Part shown: positions 38,042 to 47,562 of the stretch, one piece after another
Layout: each line of letters opens with the position of its first letter
Numbering within the stretch: the stretch's first letter is position 1
Source of the DNA: Vineibacter terrae
Lineage (GTDB): Bacteria; Pseudomonadota; Alphaproteobacteria; Reyranellales; Reyranellaceae
Direction of reading: 5' to 3'
DNA length: 64,000 nucleotides
NCBI RefSeq assembly: GCF_008039615.1
Contig: NZ_VDUZ01000007.1
Location: 159,277-223,276 of the forward strand
Made by a program: the position numbers and the translations under genes
Notes under the pieces: generated by a model
What the model was told of the DNA's origin: nothing
The model's input: the letters and a program-made list of their open reading frames with translations, nothing else
The model's database searches: none

Positions 38042-38659
38042 ATGCCGACACTCGCTGCCAGGCCGGACGACGTCCTCGTGGCCGATGTGCCATTGAGCTC
38101 CTCGCCCCCGAAGTGGTGCTTGGGAGAAGCGCGGGGGACGTCGATGTCCAATTGTGAGACAGAGGCGAGCATCCGAAGGTTGTCCGTCTGCTGGCAGTGC
38201 GGGAGCAACACGCTGTCGCTGGTGCAGCGAGCCCCTCATCGCATCGCCCCTCATGAAGTCCTCACTTTTGAATGCTGTCAGTGCCGGAGCGTCAGGTCCG
38301 TTACCCACCCAGGAGATGGCCGAAATGGTAGAAGGACATTTCGGGTAGAGGAACGCATTGCGGAGGCTGAGTTTCTGATCCGCAGGCAGAACGAGCTGAT
38401 CTCATCAGGGCGTGCCGAAAACCCTCGGAAAGCGGCTGAGCTGCTCCAGGTCTTGCAGGCCATGCTGGCAACGCTCCTGGAAGCGAGAGCCACCTACGAG
38501 AGGCGCCGCATCGCCGACGAGATTGTTAGCTCTACGACGCGGAAGCACAAGCGTTCGAGGCCGCTGCCAATGAACGCCCCGAATAGCGCCAATGAAGCCA
38601 GTGTCCTCCCTTTGACCCTTTCGATTGACAGGCGAAAGCGACCGGTACCAAAACCGTAA
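38042..38659 (+). CDS. Zinc-ribbon hypothetical protein
   Basis: A zinc ribbon (CWQCGSNTLSL … FECCQCRSVR) lies in the first part, followed by a helical, charged region (RVEERIAEAEFLIRRQNELI, AELLQVLQAMLATLLEARAT). The start may be ATG 38042 or ATG 38144. No family recognised; such proteins are frequent in rhizobial-type genomes. Confidence 0.6.
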   Translation: MPTLAARPDDVLVADVPLSSSPPKWCLGEARGTSMSNCETEASIRRLSVCWQCGSNTLSLVQRAPHRIAPHEVLTFECCQCRSVRSVTHPGDGRNGRRTFRVEERIAEAEFLIRRQNELISSGRAENPRKAAELLQVLQAMLATLLEARATYERRRIADEIVSSTTRKHKRSRPLPMNAPNSANEASVLPLTLSIDRRKRPVPKP

Positions 38660-38780
38660 CAGCTACGCTATAGTAACGGCTCGCCTTCGTCTTTCTGATC
38701 CAGATTAACAAACTACGTACGTATCCCCCTCCAACTAGAACATGTTGCGTAGCGGTCTTCCGAGAGGAAGGGGGAGCGTT

Positions 38781-39740
38781 ATGGAGTATCTGTGTCGCTT
38801 TGAGCAGTTCAGTGATTTCGGTGACTTCACGCAGGAGCTTCAGGGTTGGGAGACGACGTTCGTCCAGCTTTCTGTGGGTCAACTGAAAATCGACCACGGC
38901 TGCTTCGATGCTGGCGATGTGATCTTGCATCGGACCCGGTTTGGGCTTGGTTCGGCCTGCAGGTCGACGAGACGTACCGATTGGCCATCGCTCGCCATTG
39001 ACCTCTCACCCAAGCGCTGGTGCGGCATCGATGTGCCGGTGGGTACCGTCCGACTGATCGTACCGGGCCGGGAAATGCACGTCGTTTCTCATGACCCGTG
39101 GGACACGCTGTTCATCAGTATTCATCGAGACACGCTGGCACGCTGGGCTCCTGGGGTGGCTGACGCCCTGGATGCGGACCTTACGCCAGATCACTACCTG
39201 CTCCCTTCCGATCCGACGGCGGTTGACGCGCTCATCGGGTGGACACAGGCGCTTCTCTCCGCCCGGCCGGCGATAGATGATGCGGATGAGGCCAAAGAGT
39301 GGGCGGGTGCGCTTCGACAGCGTCTGAAGCAACACCTGCTGGCGGTCCTCGGTAGCGAACCGCCAACACGGAGAATCTCGTCACTACACCGCGTTGCCCG
39401 ATACGACGCCGCCCTGGCGGCGTTGGAAGCGATTCATCGGGCTGGCCCGCGCAAGGTGACCGTCGCAAGCCTTGCACGGGAGCTCGGCATCACCAACCGC
39501 GCCATCGAGTATGCCTTTCGGTCGGTCATCGGCGTCGGCCCGTCCCAGTACATGCTGGCGGAACGTCTAAATCGCGCCCGGCATGATCTGCGCGGCGGCT
39601 GGCGATCCAAGTCGAGCGTAACGACCATCGCCTTCCAATATGAATTCGAGAACCTGAGCCGGTTCACGAGCCAGTACACCCGGCTGTTTGGTGAGCGGCC
39701 GTCTGACACGTTGCGAGCGGCCAAGAACGCACTCGGGTAG
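38781..39740 (+). CDS. AraC-family transcription regulator
   Basis: ATG 38781 follows GGGGGAG. The N-terminal domain begins MEYLCRFEQFSDFGDFTQEL. The C-terminal helix-turn-helix pair is KVTVASLARELGITNRAIEY, GVGPSQYMLAERLNRARHDL and FENLSRFTSQYTRLFGERPS. It is a different paralogue from the one at 27 kb and resembles the fragment at 21.9 kb. Confidence 0.85.
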   Translation: MEYLCRFEQFSDFGDFTQELQGWETTFVQLSVGQLKIDHGCFDAGDVILHRTRFGLGSACRSTRRTDWPSLAIDLSPKRWCGIDVPVGTVRLIVPGREMHVVSHDPWDTLFISIHRDTLARWAPGVADALDADLTPDHYLLPSDPTAVDALIGWTQALLSARPAIDDADEAKEWAGALRQRLKQHLLAVLGSEPPTRRISSLHRVARYDAALAALEAIHRAGPRKVTVASLARELGITNRAIEYAFRSVIGVGPSQYMLAERLNRARHDLRGGWRSKSSVTTIAFQYEFENLSRFTSQYTRLFGERPSDTLRAAKNALG

Positions 39741-39800
39741 GCTTAAGCGTCAGTTGCTGTGGGTGAAAGGGGCCATGTTGTCCGAGCGTGGGAGGGAGCG

Positions 39801-39944
39801 ATGTCTCGGGAGCTTCAGGCTAGGCTGTTGGCTGCCTTCTTCGCCTTCGTGGCAATAGCCCTTGTCGTTGTTGTGGCCTGGGACATGAGCACCCCGCACG
39901 GCCTCGCCGCCGCGTCATTGGAGCCTCGACTCGAGGTTCGATAG
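39801..39944 (+). CDS. Small single-pass membrane protein (47 aa)
   Basis: ATG 39801 after GGGAG; MSRELQARLLAAFFAFVAIA then LVVVVAWDM forms one membrane helix. No homology recognised. It may be a phage-type small membrane protein, since phage remnants follow. Confidence 0.45.
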   Translation: MSRELQARLLAAFFAFVAIALVVVVAWDMSTPHGLAAASLEPRLEVR

Positions 39945-40043
39945 GTATGCGGGCCGGACAGGTTATCGGCATCTTCTCGTCACTCTCGACAGTTGCGCCC
40001 GGCCCGACCCTCCGCCGGGCGCTTTCCGTTAATGGTTGGCGTC

Positions 40044-40635
40044 ATGCGGATCGACGTGTCCTCGGATGTCGACAGGATCATCCGCGCATACGCTGACCTT
40101 GAGGAGCGACAGCTCCCTTTCGCCAAGGCCAAGGCGCTGACCAAGACGGCGCAGGACGCGCAGCGCGAGGTGCGAGCCGACCTGCCAAACCGCTTCACCC
40201 TGCAACAACTGGGTACCGAGCGGGATCCGCATCAAGCCGGCGAAGAAGACGGCGCTCACGGCTGAGGTCGGTTCGCTCGAGCCGTTCATGGCGCGCCAGG
40301 AGACGGGCGGCACGAAGACGGCGCGCGACCACTCGCGTGTCGCCGTGCCGTCGGAAGCGCGACGCAACAAGCGCGGCATGATCCCGCGCGGCGAACGCCC
40401 GGCGGGCCTGCGCGGCAAGCCGCGGGTGTTCCTGATGAAGACGCCGGGCGGCGTCGGCATCGTGCGACGGGTGACGAAGAAGCGGCATCCGATCCAATTC
40501 CTGTACTGGCTCAAGGCCGACGTGCAGGTGAAGCCTGCCTTCGGCTTCAAGCGGACGGTCGGCACGACGGTCTCGCGCGTCTTCGGGCCCAACTTCGTGC
40601 AGGCCCTCGACCAGGCGCGCGCGACCGCGCGGTGA
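40044..40635 (+). pseudogene. Phage gp10-like/tail-completion protein, frameshifted
   Basis: The N-terminal part (MRIDVSSDVDRIIRAYADLE, QDAQREVRADLPNRFTLQQ) and the C-terminal part (MARQETGGTKTARDHSRVAV, FLYWLKADVQVKPAFGFKRT) belong to one phage minor virion protein but lie in two frames. The shift falls near 40205-40212. Remnant of a prophage structural region. Confidence 0.65.
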
Positions 40636-40715
40636 CGCAACTTTCTTGCGGTCGTCCCCGATCGGACCGATCGCGGGTCCTTCACGGCCGGATCCGCCGA
40701 ACGGGTAGGCATTGA

Positions 40716-41051
40716 AGACGAGATACCCAGACGCTGTGCGGCCATTGCGGCGCCAGGGGACAACTGCGGCCGCACGTCGTGTGGTTTGGCGAGATGCCGC
40801 TGCGCATGGACGAGATCTATGCCGAGCTCGATCGCTGCACCCAGTTCCTGTCAGTCGGTACCTCGGGCATGGTCTACCCCGCTGCCGGCTTCGTGCAGCA
40901 TGTCCGCCGCCACGTGCCGCGCGCCCATACGGCGGAATTGAATCTCAAGCCGTCGGACGGTCATTCGCTGTTTCGCGAGCGCGTCTATGGTCCGGCGACC
41001 GAGGTCGTGCCGGCTTACGTCGAGAAGCTGCTCAAGAGCGGCTGGAGATAG
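40716..41051 (+). pseudogene. Sirtuin (CobB-like) C-terminal fragment
   Basis: CGHCGARGQLRPHVVWFGEM, PLRMDEIYAELDRCTQFLSV, GTSGMVYPAAGFVQ and FRERVYGPATEVVPAYVEKL are the second half of an NAD-dependent deacetylase, with one half of the zinc site. The Rossmann N-terminal part with the catalytic histidine is absent. Confidence 0.7.
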
Positions 41052-41134
41052 CAGCGTCGGCAATGGCGCGCCGCCGCGCGCCGGAACGCATGTGAGCTGC
41101 GGGCGTTGTCCGGCTGATTGATGCTGGAGAGATC

Positions 41135-41438
41135 ATGCGTTCGATCATGCTCGCGTTGACTCTGGGCTGCGTGTCGTTGGTAGCCGTGCCGGCGATGGCT
41201 CAAGCCAACAATCCGCCATCCACGACCGTACCACCGTCGGTCTGGGAGAAGATCAAGGGGAGCTGGACGGACACCAAAGGCGTCGTGAAGGAGCAAAGGG
41301 GGCAAGCTGACCGACGACGACCTTCTCGAGATCGAGGGGCGGCGTGATCAGCTCATCGGCAGGATCCAGGTGCGCTACGGCGTGTCGCGCGAGGAGGCCG
41401 AGCGGCAGGTGCAGGCATGGGAGAGGCAACAGCGATAG
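41135..41438 (+). pseudogene. CsbD-like exported protein with a frameshift
   Basis: A signal peptide (LTLGCVSLVAVPAMAQA) is followed by PPSVWEKIKGSWTDTKGVVK and then, in another frame, GKLTDDDLLEIEGRRDQLIG and VSREEAERQVQAWERQ. The slip is in CAAAGGGGGC near 41295. One base fewer restores a CsbD/UPF0337-like stress protein. A sequencing error is possible. Confidence 0.65.
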
Positions 41439-41574
41439 CGACAAGAGCGCCGGCTCCAGACAGCAAAAATGCAAATATCGGCTCTTGTTGTCTAGTGACG
41501 GAGGGCCTTGGCTAAGGCACCTTATGTGAAGTTGCAGTAGTGGAAAGATCTGAACTCTGTCGGGGAGAGGTCAG

Positions 41575-42393
41575 GTGCGAATCCCGATACTGTGGGTGGC
41601 GGGGGGCCGCTGTGTCGTTCGTCCATTTTGCTGCTTGGTGGCGCTCCTGGCTCTGTGCGCGCTGCCGTTGCGCATCGCCGGTGCCGATACGCGCGAGGTT
41701 GTGCAACTGTCGCTCGGCGTCGGCCTTACGCCGGCACATTGGGGTGTCCTGCTGGCAGCAGGACATAATGATAAAGCGAACTACGACTACGCCACAGAGG
41801 ATATCGCTGAACGCCTGCGCCGCGTGGGTGTCAGCAACGTCCGCGTGCTCACGGCCACACCCGAGCATGCCGACCGCTCTGGCGCGGCGCTAACGACCCA
41901 CGACGAGATCCGCGCAGCCTTCGCACGAATTGCCGGTCCGCAAACTGCCGCCTGCCTCTTTTTTATAACGTCTCACGCCAATCGTCGCGGCATCTTCCTC
42001 GCCCTCGACAAGAGCCAGCAGTACCTGACGGCCAGGGACCTGGACCGCTATGTCACGGAGTCGTGCGGCGACCGTCCCCAGGTGCTCATCCTGTCGGGCT
42101 GCTACAGCGGCGCGATGATCACCACCGCCATGACCCGCCACCCGAAGCGGATCGTGCTGGCGTCGGCATCGCCGACTACAGTGTCCTATGGCGCCACGAC
42201 GACCGAGCGGCACCTGAATTTCGAGCGTTGTCTGATCAAGGCGTATGATGCCGGCGTCGCCACGTGGCGCGAGATGTTTGAGCAGGCTCTGCCTTGTGTC
42301 GAGGAGCGTGAGGACTGGCTGCGCGTGCCCGCCTCGAAGCCGGAAGCCTATATCGGCCCGGCGGTTCCCAATCTCCGTATCCCTGGGCGGTAG
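41575..42393 (+). CDS. Secreted C13-like (legumain/caspase-type) peptidase
   Basis: GTG 41575 follows GGGGAGAGG. A long hydrophobic N-terminus (CCLVALLALCALPLRIAGA) is a signal peptide or anchor. The domain has the caspase-like dyad: His in FFITSHANRRGIFLAL and Cys in QVLILSGCYSGAMITT, as in peptidase family C13. WGVLLAAGHNDKANYDYATE opens the fold. About 272 residues. Target unknown; no partner gene adjacent. Confidence 0.8.
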   Translation: MRIPILWVAGGRCVVRPFCCLVALLALCALPLRIAGADTREVVQLSLGVGLTPAHWGVLLAAGHNDKANYDYATEDIAERLRRVGVSNVRVLTATPEHADRSGAALTTHDEIRAAFARIAGPQTAACLFFITSHANRRGIFLALDKSQQYLTARDLDRYVTESCGDRPQVLILSGCYSGAMITTAMTRHPKRIVLASASPTTVSYGATTTERHLNFERCLIKAYDAGVATWREMFEQALPCVEEREDWLRVPASKPEAYIGPAVPNLRIPGR

Positions 42394-42494
42394 GTGCGTG
42401 CCGGCCTCGTGCGAAGCTGGGCCATGGACGTGCCGCCTCTCATCGTACGTTGGCCCTTGCGCAACGAGATCAACCATCATGGTATGAGCTAGCC

Positions 42495-42840
42495 GTAAGC
42501 GCTGTTGCGGCCCCACCAGTCGCGCGGAGGCCTTACGCGACGGCTGACGTGGTGGCGTCGATCGCGGCGGCTCGCATCTGGTCGGCGTAGGCCCAGGGCA
42601 ACAGCTCGTCGAGTCGGCCATTCGGCGCTTGAGCGCAAGCTTGCCGAAGAGCCAGGCTAGGTAGGCCTCGGGGGCGATGGCGTTGAGCTTGCAGATCTCG
42701 ATCAGCGACCCGAGGACGGCCCAGTGCTCGCCACCGCCATCGGAGCCGGCGAAGAGAGCGTTCTTGCGATGGAGGGCGGCGGAGCGGATAGCGCGTTCGA
42801 CAGCGTTGGAGTCGATCTCGATGCGGCCGTCGTCGAGGAG
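42495..42840 (-). mobile_element. IS66 element A, right-end fragment
   Basis: The terminal repeat GTAAGCGCTGTTGCGGCCCC begins at 42495 and is followed inward by the minus-strand C-terminus of an IS66 transposase (DDGRIEIDSNAVERAIRSAA, NALFAGSDGGGEHWAVLGSL, DELLPWAYADQM) with a frame change near 42615. It is cut at 42840 by the left end of element B. Confidence 0.75.
42533..42840 (-). pseudogene. IS66 TnpC C-terminal fragment
   Basis: The last ~100 residues of TnpC in two frames: RIEIDSNAVERAIRSAALHR, KLNAIAPEAYLAWLFGKLAL, then NGRLDELLPWAYADQ to TAA at 42533. The upstream part of the gene is gone. Confidence 0.75.
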
Positions 42841-42920
42841 TAAGCGCTGTTGTGGCCCCACCTAGCTTTTGCCGCACGGGATGTTGGATGGTGCCGCCCT
42901 CGGCGAGGGAGGCAGGGCAT

Positions 42921-43318
42921 ATGTCGGACAGTGAGCATAAACATATGTCGGAAGCCGGCGAAGCGCGCCGGCTGGAGATCTTCACCGGGGCCGGCCGCCG
43001 ACGGCGCTGGTCGGCGGCGGCCAAGGCGCAGATCGTAGCGGAGAGCTATGGGGGCGGCACGACGGTCAGCGGTGTGGCGCGCCGGCACGGGCTGACGGTT
43101 CAACAGCTGTTCACCCTGGCGCCGGCAGCTGCGGCAAGCGGCGGGAAGCCCGGCCACAGAGCCCGGCTTTGTGCCGGTGGTTGTGGATCGGTCGATGATG
43201 TGCGGTGGCGGCGGCCGGCGTCGTGGTGGAGATGGCCGGTGCGATTGTGCGTGTGCCAGCTGATGCCGCGCCGAGGACGGTGGCGACGGTGCTGCAGGCG
43301 CTGCGGTCCTTGGCATGA
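42921..43318 (+). pseudogene. IS66 TnpA (OrfA) with two compensating frameshifts
   Basis: GEARRLEIFTGAGRRRRWSA, VSGVARRHGLTVQQLF is the helix-turn-helix part; an extra C in TTCACCCTGG (~43117) breaks the frame, and a second shift near 43220 restores VEMAGAIVRVPADAAPRTVA to the stop. The stop overlaps tnpB as ATGA. Confidence 0.75.
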
Positions 43319-43686
43319 GCGGTGAAGGGTTTGCGGTGCCAGCGCCGACAGGGGCGCGGGTGTTGATGGCCACCCGGCCGGTGGACTTCCGCAAGGGCGC
43401 CGATTCGCTGGCGGCGCTGGTGCAGACGGAGCTTGGGCTGCAGCCATTCTCAGGCGTGGTGTTCGTGTTCCGGGCCAAGCGGGCAGATCGGGTGAAGCTG
43501 CTGTATTGGGACGGCACGGGCCTGTGCCTGCTGAGCAAGCGGCTGGAGGATGGCCGGTTCCGCTGGCCGCGCCTGCAGGACGGGGTGATGCGCCTGAGCG
43601 CAGCGCAGCTTGCGGCGTTGCTCGAAGGGCTCGACTGGCGGCGCATGCATGCGCTGCGCGTGCCGGCGCCGACGGTGGCGGCGTGA
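43315..43686 (+). CDS. IS66 accessory protein TnpB
   Basis: Intact 123-residue IS66 Orf2: VLMATRPVDFRKGADSLAAL, VFVFRAKRADRVKLLYWDGT, GLCLLSKRLEDGRFRWP. Its start overlaps tnpA. Confidence 0.9.
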   Translation: MSGEGFAVPAPTGARVLMATRPVDFRKGADSLAALVQTELGLQPFSGVVFVFRAKRADRVKLLYWDGTGLCLLSKRLEDGRFRWPRLQDGVMRLSAAQLAALLEGLDWRRMHALRVPAPTVAA

Positions 43687-43756
43687 AGGCCTGCGAATCG
43701 CTGCCTTGCACAGAGCACGGTACACACCGGGGAGAGCCTGTGGTTTGTTGCCGCCC

Positions 43757-45121
43757 ATGAGCACGGCGTCCACCAGCGAGATCGAGGCCCTGCGGGCGCT
43801 GCTGCAAGCGGAGCGCAGCAAGGTCGAGCAGCTGGAGGCGGAACGCCAGGCGCAGGGCGATGTCCTGGCCCAGCGCGAGCGCACCATCGAGCAATTGCGC
43901 CAGGTCATCCGCGAGCTGCAGCGGCATCGCTTCGGCCGGCGTTCGGAGAAGCTCGGCGCCGATCAGCTGGCCCTGGCGCTGGAGGACATGGAGCAACAGC
44001 TCGCTGAGGCCGAGGCAGCGCAGGCCGAAACCGCGAAGGCAAGCGGTGCAGTGCCGGCCGCGCCGCATGTGCGCCGGCCGCGCCAGGTCAATCGCAGTGC
44101 GCTGCCCGAACACCTGCCGCGCGAAGAGGTGCTTCTCGACATCGCCGACAAGACCTGCCCGTGCTGCCGCGGTGTGCTGCACTGCATCGGCGCGGAGCGC
44201 AGCGAGCAGCTCGATGTGGTGCCGGCCCGGCTGCGGATGCGGGTGACGGTGCGGCCCAAGTACGCCTGCCGGGCCTGCGGGGAAGCGATCGTGCAGGCGC
44301 CGGCCCCGGCCCGGCTGATCCCGGGTGGTCTGCCGACCGACGCACTGGTGGCGCACGTGGCGGTCGCCAAGTACGCCGACCATACACCGCTCTATCGGCA
44401 GGCGCAGATCTTCGCGCGCCAGGGCATCGCGCTGGACCGCTCGACGATGGCCGACTGGATGGGCATCGCCGCCTTCATGGCGCGAGCGCTGCACGCGCGG
44501 ATGCTGGCGCTGCTGATGACGTCGGCGCGGCTGTTCGCCGACGAGACCACGGCACCGGTGCTCGACCCCGGTCGCGGCCGGACCAAGACCGGCAAGTTCT
44601 GGGCCTATGCCCGCGACGATCGGCCGTGGGGTGGCAGCGACCCGCCGGGCGTGGTCTACGTCTATGCGCCCGACCGCAAGGCCATCCGCCCGGCGGCGCA
44701 TCTGGCCGGCTTCGCCGGCATCCTGCAGGTCGACGGCTACAGTGCCTACCCGGCGGCGCTGGACGGCAAGGTCACCTTCGCCTTCTGCTGGGCGCACGTG
44801 CGGCGGCACTTCTACGAACTGCACGACCCCAGGGCCGGCACGTTCAGCCCGATCGCCGGCGAGGCGCTGCGGCGCATCGCCGAGCTATACCTGATCGAGC
44901 CCGACATCGGCCGGCTTGACACCGGCCAACGTCGGACCTCCGCTAGCAATGAGCAAGGCCATGACCATGACAGCGCTCGCACCACCGTGATGGTTTGGAG
45001 TGGTGGGCGGCTTATCGGTCGACAGGAATCATGGCGTGGCGAGACAACAGCGAAGCAGATCGATTGTGCGCGAATGTTTGACTTATGTATTGCACCAAGT
45101 GGTGGTTATGTTGATTTCTAG
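43757..45121 (+). pseudogene. IS66 transposase TnpC, C-terminus replaced
   Basis: The N-terminal leucine-rich region (LRQVIRELQRHRFGRRSEKL), zinc fingers (CPCC, CRACGEAIV) and part of the DDE core (SARLFADETTAPVLDPGRGR, ILQVDGYSAYPAALDGKVTF) are present. After EPDIGR (~44914) the frame continues in unrelated sequence ending SGGYVDF. The last acidic residue is lost. Confidence 0.85.
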
Positions 45122-45317
45122 ATAGACCGAAAAGCAGCAAATCCAACATTTTAGCATTAGAACAGTTCACTTGCATGGCACTCAGGGAGTGTCTAGGTTC
45201 CCGGGATATAGTCTTGTGCTCCGTGGAGTGAGCCAACAGGTTTTCGGTTCACGCCAGCCGGCGACGCTCGGTTGTAGTGCGGCCCTTGCTCTTCGGCGCG
45301 GAGCTGATTGATGGCGC

Positions 45318-46499
45318 ATGGCCCGGCACTTTTCGATTCCTTCGTTCTTTCGGCAGGTGCCAAACGCCCTTCTTCGCCGCTGTTTCGTGGCGCATGGACT
45401 GTTAGTCGATTTCGACTTCGAGGCCATGCCGGAGACGCGGCCGAACAAGCTGCTCGAGGCATGGCGCACGCTGCCCGATGCCGTGCGAAACGAGATGGAG
45501 GCAGAATTCACCGAGGTTTTCGATATGGCATGCGAAAAGGGAGCTCGCGCGATCCTTGACGAAGCGCAGTGGCAAATGCGCGCAAGTCCAGATAGCTATA
45601 AGGCGTTTGCTGACAAGCTTGCCTCGATGCCCGGGCATTTTGAGCGCGCAGTGTCCGTTTTCCTGGACCATCGCGACCTTTGGCGGGGCGCCGCGCTCTT
45701 CTACCATGCTGATACGCTCCCCTACTGGCGCAAGCGTCCGGGTCTGCCGCGGGTGTCGGCAGCAATCGAGTGCGACAGCCGTCGCGAGCTAGCTCTCGGC
45801 ATAGGGACATGGTTCCACGAGGTCGAAGGACGAGGTCGCAGCTGCATGGTCGAGCTGCTCCGGCGCGACGATCGCGACTATTTTTTCGTCTATCCGGAAG
45901 ACTACAGTCAGCAGAGCATTGAATGGGTCGATGGCCAGTTCAGCCGCCGGCCGCACAATCCCGCCTTCGAGATCGTTTATGTCTGGTCCCAGCACGAAGG
46001 CACGCTCGATTTCAACCATCGCGGCGCGCGTAAAGCGGTCGAGCCGCTGCAACGCATTTTTGCCCGCGCCATCCTGAAACTAGACGACCTGCCGCCCGAG
46101 ACGAAGCATCAGCGGGTCTATGATCTGAATCCCCTGCGATCGCGCGGGTTTCAGTTCGTCTATACACCGGATGGCGGCATCCTACGTGTCGCCGTGCGCA
46201 AGCTGCGCCTGTCGTCTCGGATACGGTCCGGCGACAGCATGACATTTGAGGCCGATATCGCCGCCAATCCATTGGCTCTGTACGACCTTCTAGAGGAGGT
46301 GGAGAGATCGATACCGCTGACGGGTCAGTGGAATGTAACCCAAGCGGAGATTTCGGTGCTGATGCTGACGGCCAGCGACAAGCCGCCGAAGACGGTGACC
46401 TTTCAGATCTCCTGGCCGAATTCCTGTTCACTCAAGTACGACGCCATAGGGCTCAAGCTAAGGGCGATGCTGAAGGCGTCGGGGATCGAGCCTCGTTGA
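45318..46499 (+). CDS. Conserved hypothetical protein, first of a coupled pair
   Basis: A 393-residue soluble protein beginning MARHFSIPSFFRQVPNALLR. Notable segments: GTWFHEVEGRGRSCMVELLR, YFFVYPEDYSQQSIEWVDGQ, FEIVYVWSQHEGTLDFNHRG, YDLNPLRSRGFQFVYTPDGG. No catalytic motif is recognised. From memory, similar proteins recur beside AlpA and DUF3987 genes in proteobacterial islands; I cannot check this here. Its stop overlaps the start of the next gene. Confidence 0.75.
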   Translation: MARHFSIPSFFRQVPNALLRRCFVAHGLLVDFDFEAMPETRPNKLLEAWRTLPDAVRNEMEAEFTEVFDMACEKGARAILDEAQWQMRASPDSYKAFADKLASMPGHFERAVSVFLDHRDLWRGAALFYHADTLPYWRKRPGLPRVSAAIECDSRRELALGIGTWFHEVEGRGRSCMVELLRRDDRDYFFVYPEDYSQQSIEWVDGQFSRRPHNPAFEIVYVWSQHEGTLDFNHRGARKAVEPLQRIFARAILKLDDLPPETKHQRVYDLNPLRSRGFQFVYTPDGGILRVAVRKLRLSSRIRSGDSMTFEADIAANPLALYDLLEEVERSIPLTGQWNVTQAEISVLMLTASDKPPKTVTFQISWPNSCSLKYDAIGLKLRAMLKASGIEPR

Positions 46500-47254
46500 C
46501 GCCCGGGGATGCACTGGTCGAACTGCTAGACCGCATCGGGGCGGTACACGCTGGCGTGGTCTTCGTCGATGAGCGTGAACTCCGCACCTGGCCTGCTGTG
46601 GCGGTAAGGGCCATGAAGTCGGCCGGGCTTTTGGCTGCAGCGGCACCGGCTCGAAGCGTCGTCTGTCCCGGTTGCGAGCGGCAATGCACCATGCCAGTCC
46701 ATGTCATGCCGGAAATGGGTACGGCCCCTAATGCCTTCGTCGTTTGCGACAAGCGCTCCGACATCAATCGAGTTGCGATAGAGCCGGATGTGCTGACACG
46801 CTGGCAAGCCAGCGGTGAAGCAGTTGCGGCGATGCTGGCGAGGCTGCTTCGTCTGCGACGGCGGGGAGGCGTAGGATCTCCAGCGAAGCACTGGGAGGTC
46901 GGTGTCTTTCGGGGCCCAAAGCGGTCACGAGATTTGGTGTTGATTGCGGATGGCGAGCTGAAACTCGAAATCGCAGGTCATTCGGTGGCGGTTGCTGAAG
47001 TTCTGACCCTCCGAGGCACAGGGTTCAGGATTGCAGCCGGCAAATTGATTGATTTCGTTGATCACCCGCGCTCCGGCGTTGGCCGTGACCAATCGGCCCA
47101 GGAGACGGATCAGCGGATTATAGCAAGGATGAACGAGCTCAAGCCGCATCGCAGGGATTTTCGGAAGGCTGTGGCCGCCGAGGAAGGAATAAGCCCCTCG
47201 CGCGTCGGACAGCGCGTTCAGCGGGCAAAAAAACGAGGCTGGTCAGAGACTTAA
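46495..47254 (+). CDS. Conserved hypothetical protein with zinc-finger-like site, second of the pair
   Basis: The start is probably TTG 46495 overlapping the previous stop (TTGA), giving ~252 residues. VVCPGCERQCTMPVHVMPEM has CxxC-x3-C, and VVCDKRSDINRVAIEPD follows; together they may bind zinc. The C-terminus (RDFRKAVAAEEGISPSRVGQ RVQRAKKR) looks like a helix-turn-helix. Domain order suggests DNA or RNA binding. The pair stands directly before alpA. Confidence 0.7.
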
Positions 47255-47331
47255 CTGGATAGCTTGCGCGATAGCCCCCTATCTCGTGTCTGAATGGCGT
47301 CACGTCCAGCGACATACGCGGAGCTACGAAC

Positions 47332-47529
47332 GTGACGCACGCCATCCTGAGACTTCCAAAGGTGAAACATCGCACCGGCCTTTCCCGGAGCACGATCTAT
47401 GCGGCCGTCGCCTCGGGCAAGTTTCCGAAGCCCGTCACTCTCGGCACGCGGGCCGTGGGGTGGATAGACGAAGAGATCGAGGACTGGCTTGAGCAGCGCA
47501 TGAAAGCGCGTCGCCAGAGAAAAGCTTGA
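47332..47529 (+). CDS. AlpA-family regulator/excisionase
   Basis: A 65-residue MerR-like helix-turn-helix: ILRLPKVKHRTGLSRSTIYA, ASGKFPKPVTLGTRAVGWID, EIEDWLEQRM. GTG start with GGAG upstream. In P4-like elements AlpA activates the integrase or replication genes and promotes excision. It precedes the primase here. Confidence 0.9.
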   Translation: MTHAILRLPKVKHRTGLSRSTIYAAVASGKFPKPVTLGTRAVGWIDEEIEDWLEQRMKARRQRKA

Positions 47530-47562
47530 GCGGCGAGTTCGAGCGAGCTGGCGGGGTGTGTC

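Larger units (their letters stand above)
42840..44914 (+). mobile_element. IS66 element B, left part
   Basis: The left terminal repeat (42840-42862, one mismatch to that of element A) is followed by the IS66 order tnpA-tnpB-tnpC on the plus strand. It is inserted inside the tnpC of element A. The right third of tnpC and the right end are missing after ~44914, so the element is not autonomous. Confidence 0.8.

Noticed and set aside
46328..46494. Longer start for the second gene of the 45-47 kb pair
   Set aside because: Would overlap the first gene by 170 bases; TTG 46495 with a 4-base overlap is simpler.
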